From the NCBI GenBank assembly GCA_900552605.1, contig USAR01000118.1, positions 1 through 5,348 of the forward strand: a stretch of DNA of 5,348 bases. Direction: 5' to 3'. Source of the DNA: an uncultured Oscillospiraceae bacterium (lineage in GTDB: Bacteria; Bacillota; Clostridia; Oscillospirales; Acutalibacteraceae). Shown in pieces: positions 5,341 to 5,348 of this stretch. The notes under the pieces were generated by a model. It did not search any database. It worked only from the letters and a program-made list of their open reading frames with translations, and was not told the DNA's origin. The translations under genes were made by a program, and so were the position numbers. Numbering within the stretch: position 1 is the first letter of the stretch; each line of letters opens with the position of its first letter.

Positions 5341-5348
5341 GAATTTTA

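Overview
The window holds one complete four-gene operon on the minus strand, flanked by non-coding DNA rich in hairpins. The organism looks like a low-to-mid-GC Clostridia member (Firmicutes; Oscillospiraceae/Ruminococcaceae would be my guess). Reasons: GC is around 40% by eye, every gene has a strong AGGAGG-type ribosome binding site, the promoter is a textbook sigma-A type, and the secreted protein carries Ig-like and fibronectin-III repeats in the style of clostridial surface proteins. This assignment is inference from style, not a database match.

Layout in the direction of transcription (right to left): a non-coding stretch with several inverted repeats (5056-5348); a sigma-A-like promoter (5027-5055) whose start region is covered by a palindromic operator (4998-5024); a 125-residue GntR-family regulator of the YtrA type (4596-4973); an ABC ATPase (3697-4599) starting inside the regulator's stop codon (ATGA overlap); an ABC-2 type permease with about nine membrane segments and a large C-terminal extracytoplasmic domain (1632-3692, GTG start 4 nt after the ATPase stop); a secreted polysaccharide deacetylase (335-1594) 37 nt further on; and a strong intrinsic terminator (286-325). 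Positions 1-285 hold no convincing gene but contain a terminator-like hairpin, a GC-rich palindrome and a possible small structured RNA on the minus strand.

How the genes may work together: the first three form the classic YtrA-YtrB-YtrC arrangement, in which a small GntR repressor controls its own promoter and a two-part ABC system that responds to cell-envelope stress in Bacillus. Here the same transcript appears to continue into an exported NodB-fold deacetylase with an intact metal site and a wall-type domain architecture. The simplest reading is an autoregulated envelope-stress operon that couples an ABC transporter/sensor to enzymatic editing of N-acetylated cell-wall or surface glycan. 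The regulator class, ABC type and deacetylase fold are well supported; the shared physiological purpose is inference.
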